Below are positions 30,692 through 39,722 of a DNA stretch of 42,500 nucleotides, piece by piece; position 1 is the first letter of the stretch, and every line of letters begins with the position of its first letter. Below the pieces are notes generated by a model that had not been told where the DNA came from, searched no databases, and saw only the letters and a program-made list of their open reading frames with translations. The position numbers and the translations under genes were made by a program. The stretch lies in assembly GCA_905221605.1 (NCBI GenBank), contig CAJNDS010000813.1:202501-245000 (forward strand), read 5' to 3'. This DNA comes from Symbiodinium natans. Its lineage: Eukaryota; Sar; Dinophyceae; Suessiales; Symbiodiniaceae.

Positions 30692-31093
30692 TTGGATCTG
30701 GAAGCAAAGGCTTCAGGGGATGTGAAAGGGTCTTTGCAGGCGGGCCAGAGCGAAGCCGCGACTTGGGCCGCAGTGGCCAGGGCAGCTCCGGCTTTCAAGC
30801 AACTTGGGCTGGGAAAGGGCAGCGAGCAAAGCATGATCAGAACATGCCAGGGCACTACTTTTTGTGAGTATGAATATGGGCAAAGGCAAACGCTTCAACG
30901 CTTGGCCCAGATTGGAAGTCTGCTGCGGCCCCCGGAAGGCAATGCTCTAGCCGTTCGCAGCCCTCATAGTGGCCAAGCGCAGCTGAGTGGTTTGCAACGG
31001 CTCTCAGCCTTCCAACATCTAAGCAAGATCCACGGAACGCCGATCCAAAGGCATGGCGGAAGCTGTCGGGGGAGGGGGCAGGGGTGGCCCTAG
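30692..31093 (+). CDS. candidate plus-strand ORF, unknown protein
   Basis: A 133-codon frame with helical, Ala-rich, coding-like sequence (QSEAATWAAVARAAPAFKQL, TLQRLAQIGSLLRPPEG) ends at TAG 31091-31093. The minus strand also has a 102-codon frame, but its composition is less typical. No family was recognised. Confidence 0.35.
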   Translation: MDLEAKASGDVKGSLQAGQSEAATWAAVARAAPAFKQLGLGKGSEQSMIRTCQGTTFCEYEYGQRQTLQRLAQIGSLLRPPEGNALAVRSPHSGQAQLSGLQRLSAFQHLSKIHGTPIQRHGGSCRGRGQGWP

Positions 31094-31939
31094 GGTGGAG
31101 GACAAGGGCAGTTCGATTGCCGAGCTTTGCAAGTGCCAGTGGGCCAGAAGCCAGAGAAGTCAATGTAAAGACGAATTAGCAGCTAGCGTGCGTGGCGTGG
31201 AGGTTGGATGATGAATGGGCTTGTTGTGAATGCAGGCTCTAGGTCAGGGACACTGCTGGCATGTTGTGTACTGTGAACTGAGGCTAGCAGGACACTTCGG
31301 GGCGTGGAGTGCAGATGAGGCAGCTTCTCTTGGTGCGGCGCTGCGCCATGATTTGCCTGCCAATCGAGTCGTGGATGCGGCCGTACGAGGTCGCAAGGCG
31401 GCACCTGTTTGAGCTGTGGTTCTCTCTCGCTCTCTCGCTCCAACTCTGGATCTCTCGCTCTCTCTGGAAAGTTAGCCTTTTGAGAAACCAGCCTGCAATA
31501 GCCAGCCGCTCAATGTACTTCGATGGTACTCTCCTGATTGTATCAAAAGCCTTATGCATGAATGTAACTGGCTCTTCAGCGTTGGCTTGGCGATTAGCTT
31601 TAACAAGGCAGATCTCAGCGCCGTCTCCAAAACAAACCTGAGATTTGAAGCACTGAACTCAGCAAAAGACACCGAGTCTTGGAGGGGCTCTGAAGCATTC
31701 TGAAGCATTCTGCGCTCGATGGCAAGCTAGCACGCCAAGCACACCATGAAAACATGCCAAATAGTTCTGCAGGATGGTGGGGATGTTGGGTGATGACAGA
31801 ACTGCTGTGGTTTTGTCCTGTTCCGCTAAGCTTGTCTTTGCACTCGCAACTCACTGCCTTAAACTTTGGACGTTGAGAATTGCAGTGCGACATCATGCAT
31901 GTACAAGTTTCCCAAGCTCCTTTAAATCTCTTCTTGCAG
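31094..31939. other. no firmly supportable gene
   Basis: A CT-rich patch lies at 31420-31470. A minus-strand frame at 31472-31708 looks coding-like (SFAEFSASNLRFVLETALRS) but has no named motif. No exon is called. Confidence 0.3.
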
Positions 31940-32027
31940 GCCTCAAGGCGCTTTCGAATGGTGGAAGTTGGCGTTTTCCAGGGCAACCTCACACAACACA
32001 TTTGGCAGCGATCAGCGCGTCTTCCAG
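31940..32027 (+). CDS. methyltransferase motif-I exon (Methyltransf_24-like)
   Basis: Preceded by a strong acceptor (CTCTTCTTGCAG) and followed by a GT donor (CCAG|GTGCGA). The exon reads RRFRMVEVGVFQGNLTQHIW. V-E-V-G-V-x-x-G is the glycine-rich SAM-binding motif I of class I methyltransferases of the Methyltransf_24/FkbM type. The rest of a methyltransferase is not found next to it. The telomere-repeat locus intervenes before the motif exons at 40.3 kb. It may be the N-terminal exon of a long gene, or the remnant of a second copy. Confidence 0.55.
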
Positions 32028-32850
32028 GTGCGAACTTTTGTGGCCACGTCTCCTTGCGAGGATTGGTCTAGAGAACATGCTGCTGTACGTTGCTGTACAC
32101 TATCAGTAGAACTCCTTTGCAAAATGCTACCCCATCAACACTAAGGGCGTGAAGGGCAACAGGGGCTGGATCGACTGACGCGCGCCGTGGACGATGGTCT
32201 TTGTCGAAGCCTGCTCTCATGTTGCACACAAGACGCGCTCTCACCTAGGCGCGGGCGTGGTGGCCCTCGCCGTCCTTGAAACTTTCGAGCGCTTTTGGTC
32301 GCGAATGCGTTTAACTGTCATCGTTTTTGGATGTCTGGGCTTGTGAAATTTGAACCCGTGGCTTGGGCCCAGGAAGCAAAAAGCTTCCTGGACAGGTTAT
32401 TTGTGTTATGTCCTACTGTAATACGCCTTTCCGGTTTGTACCCTCACGCCGCCCGAAACAGTAAGCATCAGCAGCACCCCTAAGATTCACAGGCCGCAAC
32501 ATGCACAATCTGTTATCGTCTCGGGCCAGCATCCAACTTTGATTTTCTATGCTGCGCGAACGCGAACCGAAAAACACTCGATACTTCCAGTATATTCACG
32601 ATGTTTTACGCCCCTGGAAAGACCTCTCGGCCACCCTGAGATTGCGCGTTAGCCGACGAGATGTTTCGGAACGTAGCAGACAACAGGCCACGTTTCTAAC
32701 ACAGGGATTACCCCAAAGACTATCCCTGCTTACAACTTAGCAGATGACGGGGTGCGCGAAGGGCTTCTCGACCATGCTCGACCCACCAGCTCGGTCGGCA
32801 GATCACATTAATGTCAATAATATATTTAATGGCTACCGCCAGTGCCGCCG
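32028..32850. other. no firmly supportable gene
   Basis: Plus-strand frames at 32295-32483 and 32549-32740 (IHDVLRPWKDLSATLRLRV) are coding-like but unassigned. Confidence 0.3.
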
Positions 32851-33550
32851 ACCCCCAACTCTAAACCCTAAACCCCAAACCCCAAACCCGAAACCCGAAA
32901 CCCTAAACCCGAAACCGGAAATCAAACCCTAAACCGTAAACCGTAAACCCGAAACCCTCAACATGGGGGGGGTTGCGGCAGTTCAGGGTTTTTTTGATAT
33001 TCAGGGCACTGGTCGTCATTGCCTCGCTGTAAATGCTGGGTCCGTGGGCTCGGGGCCCCGCTAGCATTCGCAGCGAGGCAATGTCCGCCAGTGAAGATTT
33101 TTCAGTGTCAGGGTGGAGGTTACGTATGCATATCTACTATGTATATGTGCTACATTGTACATGTATGGAGACTATTGAACGCATGTGTATGGTCTTCGAA
33201 ACCTCAACCCTGAATAAACACTCAACCTTAAACTGTCAACCTTGAACCCTAAACCCTAAACCCTAAACCTTCAACCCTAAACTCTAAAACCCCTCAACTA
33301 AAGCCTGCATGGTAGTTGATGACAATACCTGTGCTTTAAATAACACTGGGTACTTTAAACCCCAAACCCTAAACTCTTTAAACCCTAAACCCTTTAAATC
33401 AACCTCCACACGTCCTGCCTCCGACTCGAGCATCCTCACCAGCGCCGGCATCGCACCTGCCGCCTGGATTTTAGGGGCTTAGGGCCTTTGGGGGGGTTTA
33501 GTGGGGTTTGCGGGTGTTTGGGGGGGGGATTTACCCTAAACCCCATTTGT
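32851..33550. repeat. telomere-like repeats, mainly CCCTAAA on the plus strand
   Basis: Degenerate CCCTAAA/CCCGAAA/CCCCAAA arrays lie at about 32857-32960, 33190-33300 and 33352-33410. A mixed TTTAGGG/G-rich and CCCTAAACCCC stretch lies at 33470-33550. The plant/alga/dinoflagellate telomere unit is TTTAGGG. Confidence 0.9.
33007..33093. repeat. imperfect inverted repeat between telomeric arrays
   Basis: The left arm 33007-33037 and right arm 33063-33093 pair over about 31 bp with a few mismatches. The core is CATTGCCTCGCTG with CAGCGAGGCAATG, perfect over 13 bp. A 25-bp GC-rich loop separates the arms. Confidence 0.75.
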
Positions 33551-33569
33551 TTCACTGCCTCCCTGGCAG

Positions 33570-35475
33570 CCACCGGGCTCTGGCCCGTCCCCGGCCACAA
33601 GAGCGCAAGTTTCTGGGGCGGTTTCCTGAACCGGCTGGTTTGGGCTCGCAGCCCATGTTTCCTGGGGAGCTTCTTCCCTGGACTCTGCAATCCAACGCTT
33701 ATGACGTAACGGAGCTGCCATGTCTTCTTCCTCCTGGTGAGCCTCGTGCCCTTCGTCGTCGCCAACATCTCTTTTCCCTACGCGGTCGCCACGGAGAACG
33801 AGGGCATCGTCTTCTTCTCTACATGCTTCTTGCTCTTGGCTAGGGCCTCATATATACCGGTGAAGGTCTTCTATAGGGTACCTCATTCCCCCATTACTCA
33901 CCCACAGTAGTAAGGCTTCTGGCCAACGACTACCTGCATCTTCGTCCTGCCGTCCATGGTGGCGGGCATACGCTACTGCCGTGGCGACGATGACCGGTAC
34001 CGGCTGTGCTCGCAAGTGCGATACATCAGACAGCAGCTTGGTAGGCCAGTGGTACCCTTGGTTCCCTTGTAAAATAACCAGCCCCAGAAAAGGGTAGCCT
34101 TAGAAAAAATTGGTATTTGCCCAAATAGGGGTACTTCTTTTCGACCCCAAACAGAATAGACTCCCCTTAAAGTGGACCACCCAAAAAGGGTACCCCATTT
34201 TCGGGTTCCCCCGGATGGTCGCTGGGCTCGTGAGGCAAGGAAGCCAGTTTTGGCTTGACTTGCTGAGCTTGGTCGCCTGTTTCCTTGCCATTGTTCAGTG
34301 GTACTCTTTACCCTTTTTTTTGCGATGGTCTCTCCTTGAAAGCACCCTAAACCCTAAACCCTAAACCCTAAACCCTTATTGTAATATGGTTACTGGGCTA
34401 CCAAGGTTTTGCCAGTGAACTACATCGCTCTGGACGTCGTCGCAGTGGTCATGCCGAACATGAGCGCCCTGGTTGCTGCGGGGGCTCTACTGCGGTTTAG
34501 GGTTTTTTGGGTTTGGGGTTGGGGGGTCTAGGGTTTAGGGTTTAGGGTTCAGGGTTTAGGGTTTAGGGTTTTAGGGTTTTAGGGTGGTTTCTTATTATAG
34601 GAGCTCCCTTACATTGAAGCAATCCTTGTAGACCTAACCTTCATTTAGGCTGCGTAAACTAGAAGCCTCTCAACTGCAACCGGTGTCTCTTTGTTTGGGG
34701 ACTCCCTTTTGATAGGGTTAGGGTTTAGGGTTTAGGGTTTAGGGTTTAGGGTTTAGGGGTTCGGGTTTGTAGGGTTTAGGGTTTGTAGGGTTGAGGGTTG
34801 AGGGTTCAGGACTTAGGGTTTAGGGTTTAATGTTTGCAGGGTTTAGGGTTTGTAGGGTTAGGGTTGAGGGTTCAGGGTTTAGAGGGTTTAGTGGGTTTAT
34901 AGGGTATATAGGGTTTATAGGGTTTGTAGGGTTTCTAGGGTTTGTAGGGTTTATAGGGTTAAGGCTTACGAGGGGGGTTACTGGGGCTTTGATGTCTGCA
35001 CTCTGATGGAAGGCAGCCAGATGACTGCGCGATCATGGTGCTCCGGTAAGTCTATCTGCCTTCGGCTGGCGGAAGCCCTACGGGCTGCTGTGCCAGATAA
35101 AAGGCGGGTTTGAAGGGTTTCTAGGGTTAGGGTTTAGGGTTTAAGGTTTAGGGTTTAGGGTTTAGGGTTTAGGGTTGAGGGTTGAGGGTTGAGGGTTTAG
35201 GGTTTAGGGTTTGTAGTTTGTAGGGTTTAGGGTTTGTAGGGTTGAGGGTTTAGGGTTCAGGATTAAGGGTTTAGGGTTGAATGTTTGCAGGGTTTAGGGT
35301 TTGTAGGGTTAGGGTTGAGGGGGCTGCGCCCCCCCCCCCCCCCCCCCCCCAAGAGGTTAGAAAAGCCCTAGACCCTAAACCCTAAACCCCCGACAGTGTG
35401 ATCCCAGGTCTACATCGTGGACGCCGCTGTGGAGATCCTCGACTTTTTTTTCCCTCTCAACGGGAACCCACCTTG
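33570..35475 (+). CDS. polytopic membrane-protein-like gene with telomere-repeat introns, family unknown
   Basis: Open blocks with G/C-ending codons: about 33570-33660 (SASFWGGFLNRLVW), 33715-33877 (VFFLLVSLVPFVVANISFPY, then FFSTCFLLLARA), 33915-34015 (IFVLPSMVAGIRYC, DDDRYRLCSQ), 34406-34483 (VNYIALDVVAVVMPNMSALV), 34601-34627 (ELPYIEAIL), 34973-35107 (YWGFDVCTLMEGSQMTARSW, RLAEALRAAVPDKRR) and 35408-35475 (YIVDAAVEILDFFFPLN). Several are membrane-segment-like. Likely donors are CAA|GTGCGA, GGG|GCTCTA and CGG|GTTTGA. Acceptors are CCAAG, ATTATAG, ACGAG and CCCAG. All blocks lie in one frame modulo 3. The first three cannot be joined cleanly (stops at 33707-33709 and 33908-33913), so a frame break or misread border exists. 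I recognise no family. The start, the end and the link to 38.0-38.5 kb are unknown. Confidence 0.5.
34345..35392. repeat. telomere-like arrays inside putative introns
   Basis: CCCTAAA orientation at about 34345-34378. TTTAGGG orientation at about 34495-34585, 34716-34965 (with GTTTGTAGGG and GTTTATAGGG variants) and 35108-35320. CCCTAAA again at about 35366-35390. Each lies between two open reading blocks of the membrane-protein-like gene. Confidence 0.92.
35329..35350. repeat. 22-base C run
   Basis: An uninterrupted run of C directly after the last TTTAGGG-type array. Its length is uncertain in any assembly. Confidence 0.9.
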
Positions 35476-35649
35476 TCGCGGTGGGAGGGCTCAGTACCCC
35501 CTCGACAGAGGGGGGAAGCCAAGAGGTTCCCGACCAGCAAGCCAGAAAAAATACCAAAAAAAACGGAAAAAGCTACGAAAAAAAAACCGGGAAGGGCGGA
35601 GCAAGCGGAGCGGGCGGAGGGGGCGGGCATGCACTGGAGCCCTTTAAAG

Positions 35650-37999
35650 TCAGTCATCTGATCGAGTCTAGAAGCCGAGGGCCAGAGGCCCGTGGCCATG
35701 AGCCAGTAGGCATAGGGCCAGGGGACCGTCAAGGCCATGGATCCATTGGGGGCATGGGGAAGGGGTGGGGGGCCTGGGGGTGGGGGAGGGCGGGGTGGGG
35801 GCGAACGGATGGCAAGTGGTGGGGGGGAGTGGGTGGAGGTGAAGGGCGGAGCAAGGAGGGGGGTAGGTGGAAAAGGAGGAGGATGGAGTGGAATGGTTGG
35901 GAAGGGGGGTTGGTGGTGGGTGGAGTACTCGGGTGGCTCCGTAAAAGTCAGCTGATCGGGTCTGCCAACCAGGTGGCCATGAGCCACGGGGGGGGAGGTG
36001 GGGGGGGGGGGGGGGGAAGGGGGGGGGGGGGCGGGAGTGGAATGGTTGGGAAGGGGAAGGGTAGAGCAGCCGAAGGATTGTGAAGGGTTAGGGGCGGGCA
36101 AGGGGCAAGCGGAAGGAATGGTTGGGAAGAAGGGTTGGTGGTGGGGGTGGTCAGTCATCTGATTGAGTCTAGGGAGTGGAAATGGGGGTGGGAGGGGCCA
36201 AAGGGTTGGTTGGGAGGGGGGGGGGGGGGGGGGGGGGGGGGGTGGGAAAGGGTTGGTGGTGGGCGTGGGAGGGGGGGGGTAGTGGGAGGGGATGGAGTGG
36301 AATGGTTGGGGGGGCAGGGGAAGGGGTTGGTGGTGGGAGGTTAGGGGCAGAAAACAAGGCCAAGTCAAAAAAGGTAGAGAAGGGGAAGGGGGAAGAGGTT
36401 GCGGTGAGGGCAGGGGGTAGGGGAGGAGGATGGAGTAGAATGGTTGGGAAGGGGTAGGGGAAGGCTAAGTCAAAAAAGGTGGGGTGGGGGGGGTAAGGGG
36501 GGGGTGGGGGGGGTTGGGGGGGGGTTGGGTGGGGGGCAGGGTGGGGGTGGAGCGGGCGGGCACGCACTGAGTCAGTCATCTGATCCATTCTAGACAGGGG
36601 AGGAGGATGGAGTGGAATGGTTGGGAAGGGGAAGGGTAGTGGGAGGGGCAGGGAAGGGGTTGGTGGTGGGAGTGGGGGGGGTAGTGGGAGGGGATGGAGC
36701 AGAATGGTTGGGGGGGCAGGGGAGGGTGCCTTGAAAAGTCAGTTATTTGATTGAGTCTAGAGAGGGGAGGAGGATGGACTGGAATGGAAGGGGAAGGGTA
36801 GTGGGAGGGCAGGGAAGGGTTGGAGGTGGGAGTGGGGGGGGGGGGGGGGAGTCGAGAGGGGAGGGTGGGAGGTTAGGGGCAGAAGGCTAGAGAAGGGGAA
36901 GGGGGAAGAGGTTGCGGTGAGGGCAGGGGGTAGGGGAGGAGGATGGAGTGGAATGGTTGGGAAGGGGTCGGGGAGGAGGATGGAGTTGAATGGTTGGGAA
37001 GGGGAAGGCTAAGTCAAAAAAGGTGGGGTGGGGGGGGTGGGGGGGTGGGGTGGGGGTGGGGGTGGGGTGGCAGGGAAGGGCGGAGCAAGCGGAGCGGGCG
37101 GGCATGCACTGAGTCAGTCATCTGATCCAGTCTAGAGAGGGGAGGAGGATGGAGTGGAATGGTTGGGAAGGGGAAGGGTAGTGGGAGGGGATGGAGCGGA
37201 AGGGGGCAGGGGAGGGCGCCTTGAAAAGTCAGATATTTGATTGAGTCTAGAGAGGGGAGGAGGATGGACTAGAATGGAAGGGGAAGGGTAGTGGGAGGGC
37301 AGGGAAGGGTTGGTGGTGGGAGTGGGGGGGGTGGGGGGGGTGGAGTGGGAATGGGGGTGGGAGGGGGGTTGGAGGGGGGGGTAGTGGGAGGGGCAGGGAA
37401 GGGGTTGGTGGTGGGCGTGGGGGGGGGGGTAGTGGAGCGCAATGGTTGGGGGGGCAGGGAAGGGGTTGGTGGTGGGAGGTTAGGGGCAGAAGGCAAAGCC
37501 AAGTCAAAAAAGGTAGAGAAGGGGAAGGGGGAAGAGGTTGCGGTCAGGGCAGGGAGGAGGATGGAGTGGAATGGTTGGGAAGGGGAAGGGTAGTGGGAGG
37601 GGCAGGGAAGGGGTTGGTGGTGGGCGTGGGAGGGGGGGGTAGTGGGAGGGGATGGAGCGCAATGGTTGGGGAGGCAGGGGAAGGGGTTGGTGGTGGGAGG
37701 TTAGGGGCAGAAGGCAAAGCCAAGTCAAAAAAGGTAGAGAAGGGGAAGGGGGAAGAGGTTGCGGTCAGGGCACGGGGTAGGGGAGGAGGATGGAGTAGAA
37801 TGGTTGGGAAGGGGTAGGGGAGGAAGATGGAGTGGAATCGTTGGGAAGGGGAAGAGTGGGGGGGAGCGGGGAAAGGGGTTGGTGGTGGGAGTGGGGGGAA
37901 GGGTGGGAAGGGGAAGGGTGGTGGGAGGGGGGGCGGGCAAGGGTGGGTGGAGGGGATGGGGAAGGGGTAGGGAGGTGAAGAGGGAAGAGGTTGCGGTGA
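35650..37999. repeat. 2.3-kb G-rich, strand-asymmetric minisatellite
   Basis: The plus strand is almost free of C for long stretches and is built from words such as GGAATGGTTGGGAAGGGG, GGGTTGGTGGTGGG, AGGTTAGGGGCAGAAGGC and AAGTCAAAAAAGGTAGAGA. Compound units recur: the block around 37489 repeats about 222 bases later, with another copy near 36345. G runs include 27 Gs at 36216-36242. Six copies of a tag close to GTCAGTCATCTGATTGAGTC followed by TAGA lie at 35649, 36150, 36571, 36738, 37112 and 37228. Large minus-strand Pro-rich frames here are composition artefacts. Confidence 0.93.
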
Positions 38000-38009
38000 G
38001 GGCAGGGAG

Positions 38010-38050
38010 GGTCTTCACTGACGCCGCCCCGCTGTTGCTGGGGTCGGCGG
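38010..38050 (+). CDS. possible short exon after the G-rich block
   Basis: Directly after the G-rich DNA (GGGCAGGGAG) the frame reads VFTDAAPLLLGSA with G/C-ending codons like those of the membrane-protein-like gene, then enters an AT/TATG repeat. It could be a further exon of that gene, skipping the G-rich block as an intron. It is very short. Confidence 0.25.
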
Positions 38051-38245
38051 ATATATATATAGATGTATATGTATGTATGTAATTATGTATGTATGTATGT
38101 ATGTATGTATGTATGTATGTACATATGTATGTACGTACCATGTATGTATGTAGCTACAGTATGTATCTATTGTGTGTGTGTGCGCGCGTGTGGCCTGCCT
38201 GCCTGCCTGCCTGCATGGGCGTGTGTGTGTGCGTGTGTATGCGCG
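38048..38245. repeat. TATG, TG and GCCT microsatellites
   Basis: An (AT)n run, then a long (TATG)n array from about 38068 to 38165, then TG-rich and (CCTG)n repeats to about 38245. Confidence 0.95.
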
Positions 38246-38322
38246 CGAGTGCATGGTTTCACTGTCCTGTTGCGAGCAGAGCTCGAACTAGAGATGCCAC
38301 ACCAAGAGTAGTGTACAGACAG

Positions 38323-38481
38323 GTGCCTTTGAGCTTCATCTGGTTGACCACTGGGGAGCTGCCGATCAGCCAATGGGTGCTGCAAGCCAGGCGGGTTGGA
38401 GTTGAATCTGCTGATTTTGAGAAGGCCCTGCTTGTCTCTGAGCAGCGATTGAAACTGCAATGTGCTGCGGCCGGCCGATAG
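38323..38481 (+). CDS. candidate terminal exon, unknown protein
   Basis: After GTGTACAGACAG the frame reads VPLSFIWLTTGELPISQWVL, then ESADFEKALLVSEQRLKLQ, and ends at TAG 38479-38481. Strong coding character and a clear acceptor. It may be the 3' exon of the gene upstream (38010-38050 is in the same frame) or of a separate gene. Confidence 0.42.
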   Translation: MPLSFIWLTTGELPISQWVLQARRVGVESADFEKALLVSEQRLKLQCAAAGR

Positions 38482-38995
38482 CATTGACTTAGTATTCGAC
38501 CTTCCCGCGGGGTGGTTCTCCAGCTGACCTTTTCATAAATTAGTCATGTTGTTCACTTGCACTGCGAAGAGCAAGGTTTCGATTCTTCAAACTCGGACTG
38601 CTTGTTTTTACCATGCTCTGTGCGCGTGTGTGTTCTTTTTTCTCATTCCCCATCTGCCCCAAACACCTTCCAAGCTCTCATTTTCGACCGTTCTTGTCTT
38701 ATGCAGACCTGACTGTTTCCCCATCCTCCTCCTCCAAGCGTTCGTCTCTTCCTGGCATGGCCTTTGTATAGTAAGCCGTGACGCTGGAGGAAGTTGTCAG
38801 CGCTAGAACCTCAAACATTGAGGAGCAGGTTTCTATGAGCATAGGAAGGGGAGGGCGCTGCAAAGAGCATGTTTCCATCATCATGTTCTCTTTGGGCAAG
38901 GGAACGCGCGCGAAGTTGCCCCAGATCCTTCCATCAGCATGGGAGGGTGGGTGGGAGGTTGCACATGGGAGGGGGCTGCTTGCAAAAAACATGTT

Positions 38996-38997
<2 letters not shown>
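38482..38997. other. no recognisable gene
   Basis: T/C-rich non-coding DNA. Two related stretches, GAAGGGGAGGGCGCTGCAAAGA-like at 38846 and GGGAGGGGGCTGCTTGCAAAAA-like at 38966, each lie near CATGTTTCCATCATCAT, suggesting a small ~120-bp duplication. Confidence 0.4.
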
Positions 38998-39029
<32 letters not shown>

Positions 39030-39143
39030 ACATAGCATCATAGCATCATAGCATCATAGCATCATAGCATCATAGCATCATAGCATCATAGCATCATAGC
39101 ATCATAGCATCATAGCATCGTAGCATCGTAGCATCATAGCATC
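38998..39143. repeat. CAT trinucleotide and CATCATAG octanucleotide repeats
   Basis: (CAT)n at about 38998-39029 is followed by about 14 copies of an 8-bp unit CATCATAG to 39143, with a few CATCGTAG variants. Confidence 0.95.
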
Positions 39144-39722
39144 ATCATCGTCGTCATCTTTTTTGCAAATGGGGTTCAATCCGTACGCGTACTGCGCAGA
39201 GCATCCTCCCAGTTGTTAATGAGTACTCAGCCACTTGGACTAATACCTGACAGTGAACAGCAAGCACTGTGTGTTGGTGTCTCTTTTCTCGGTTCAGGAA
39301 CTGGAGTAAGCCAGCAATGCTCGAACTTTAAGCATAAGGCGCCATGCATTGACTGCAGCCTGGAGAAGAAGGGAGCAAGTTCCCATCACCTTGGTGACGC
39401 CCAAGAGCCTGAAAGCCATGTTCGAAACCCCAAGCCCTAAGCCCTCGCGGCCCTCGACCATGGCCCCGAAACTTACACGTTTTGGATTTATTTATGGATT
39501 ATAGCAACACAGGAGAAGTCGCCAGGACATCAAGAACCCTCTCAGCAGGCGTATGCAGATTCTGCAAGGGGCAGAGGGCACAACAGAAGAGCCGGCAAAA
39601 CACATGAAAGCACCCTTGATTGAAGGCAAAGCGCATGAGAAAAAGCGGCCAGCACAACAACACCGTTGTCCCTGGGAATTTACAACTCCCAACCTTGACA
39701 GGCCGTCGGAACTGGTTCTGAC
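39144..39722. other. upstream of methyltransferase gene
   Basis: No exon was identified. A polar plus-strand frame at 39553-39720 (LIEGKAHEKKRPAQQHRCPW) may hold 5' coding sequence. Confidence 0.3.

Noticed and set aside
31472-32001. Minus-strand frames thought to be a LINE reverse transcriptase
   Set aside because: No YxDD or other reverse-transcriptase motif. The 31.94-kb part is better explained by a plus-strand methyltransferase exon with good splice sites.
35457-36588. Long Pro-rich minus-strand ORFs (up to 303 codons)
   Set aside because: They are translations of the complement of the G-rich minisatellite. Their length comes from the lack of stop codons in C-rich DNA.
35737-37817. Gly-rich plus-strand ORFs in the minisatellite
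   Set aside because: Low-complexity Gly/Trp/Glu repeats in several frames, with no conserved frame between repeat units. Composition artefact.
33019-39143. CRISPR-like array
   Set aside because: The repeats are telomeric, minisatellite or microsatellite DNA with no regular repeat-spacer structure, and the genome is eukaryotic.
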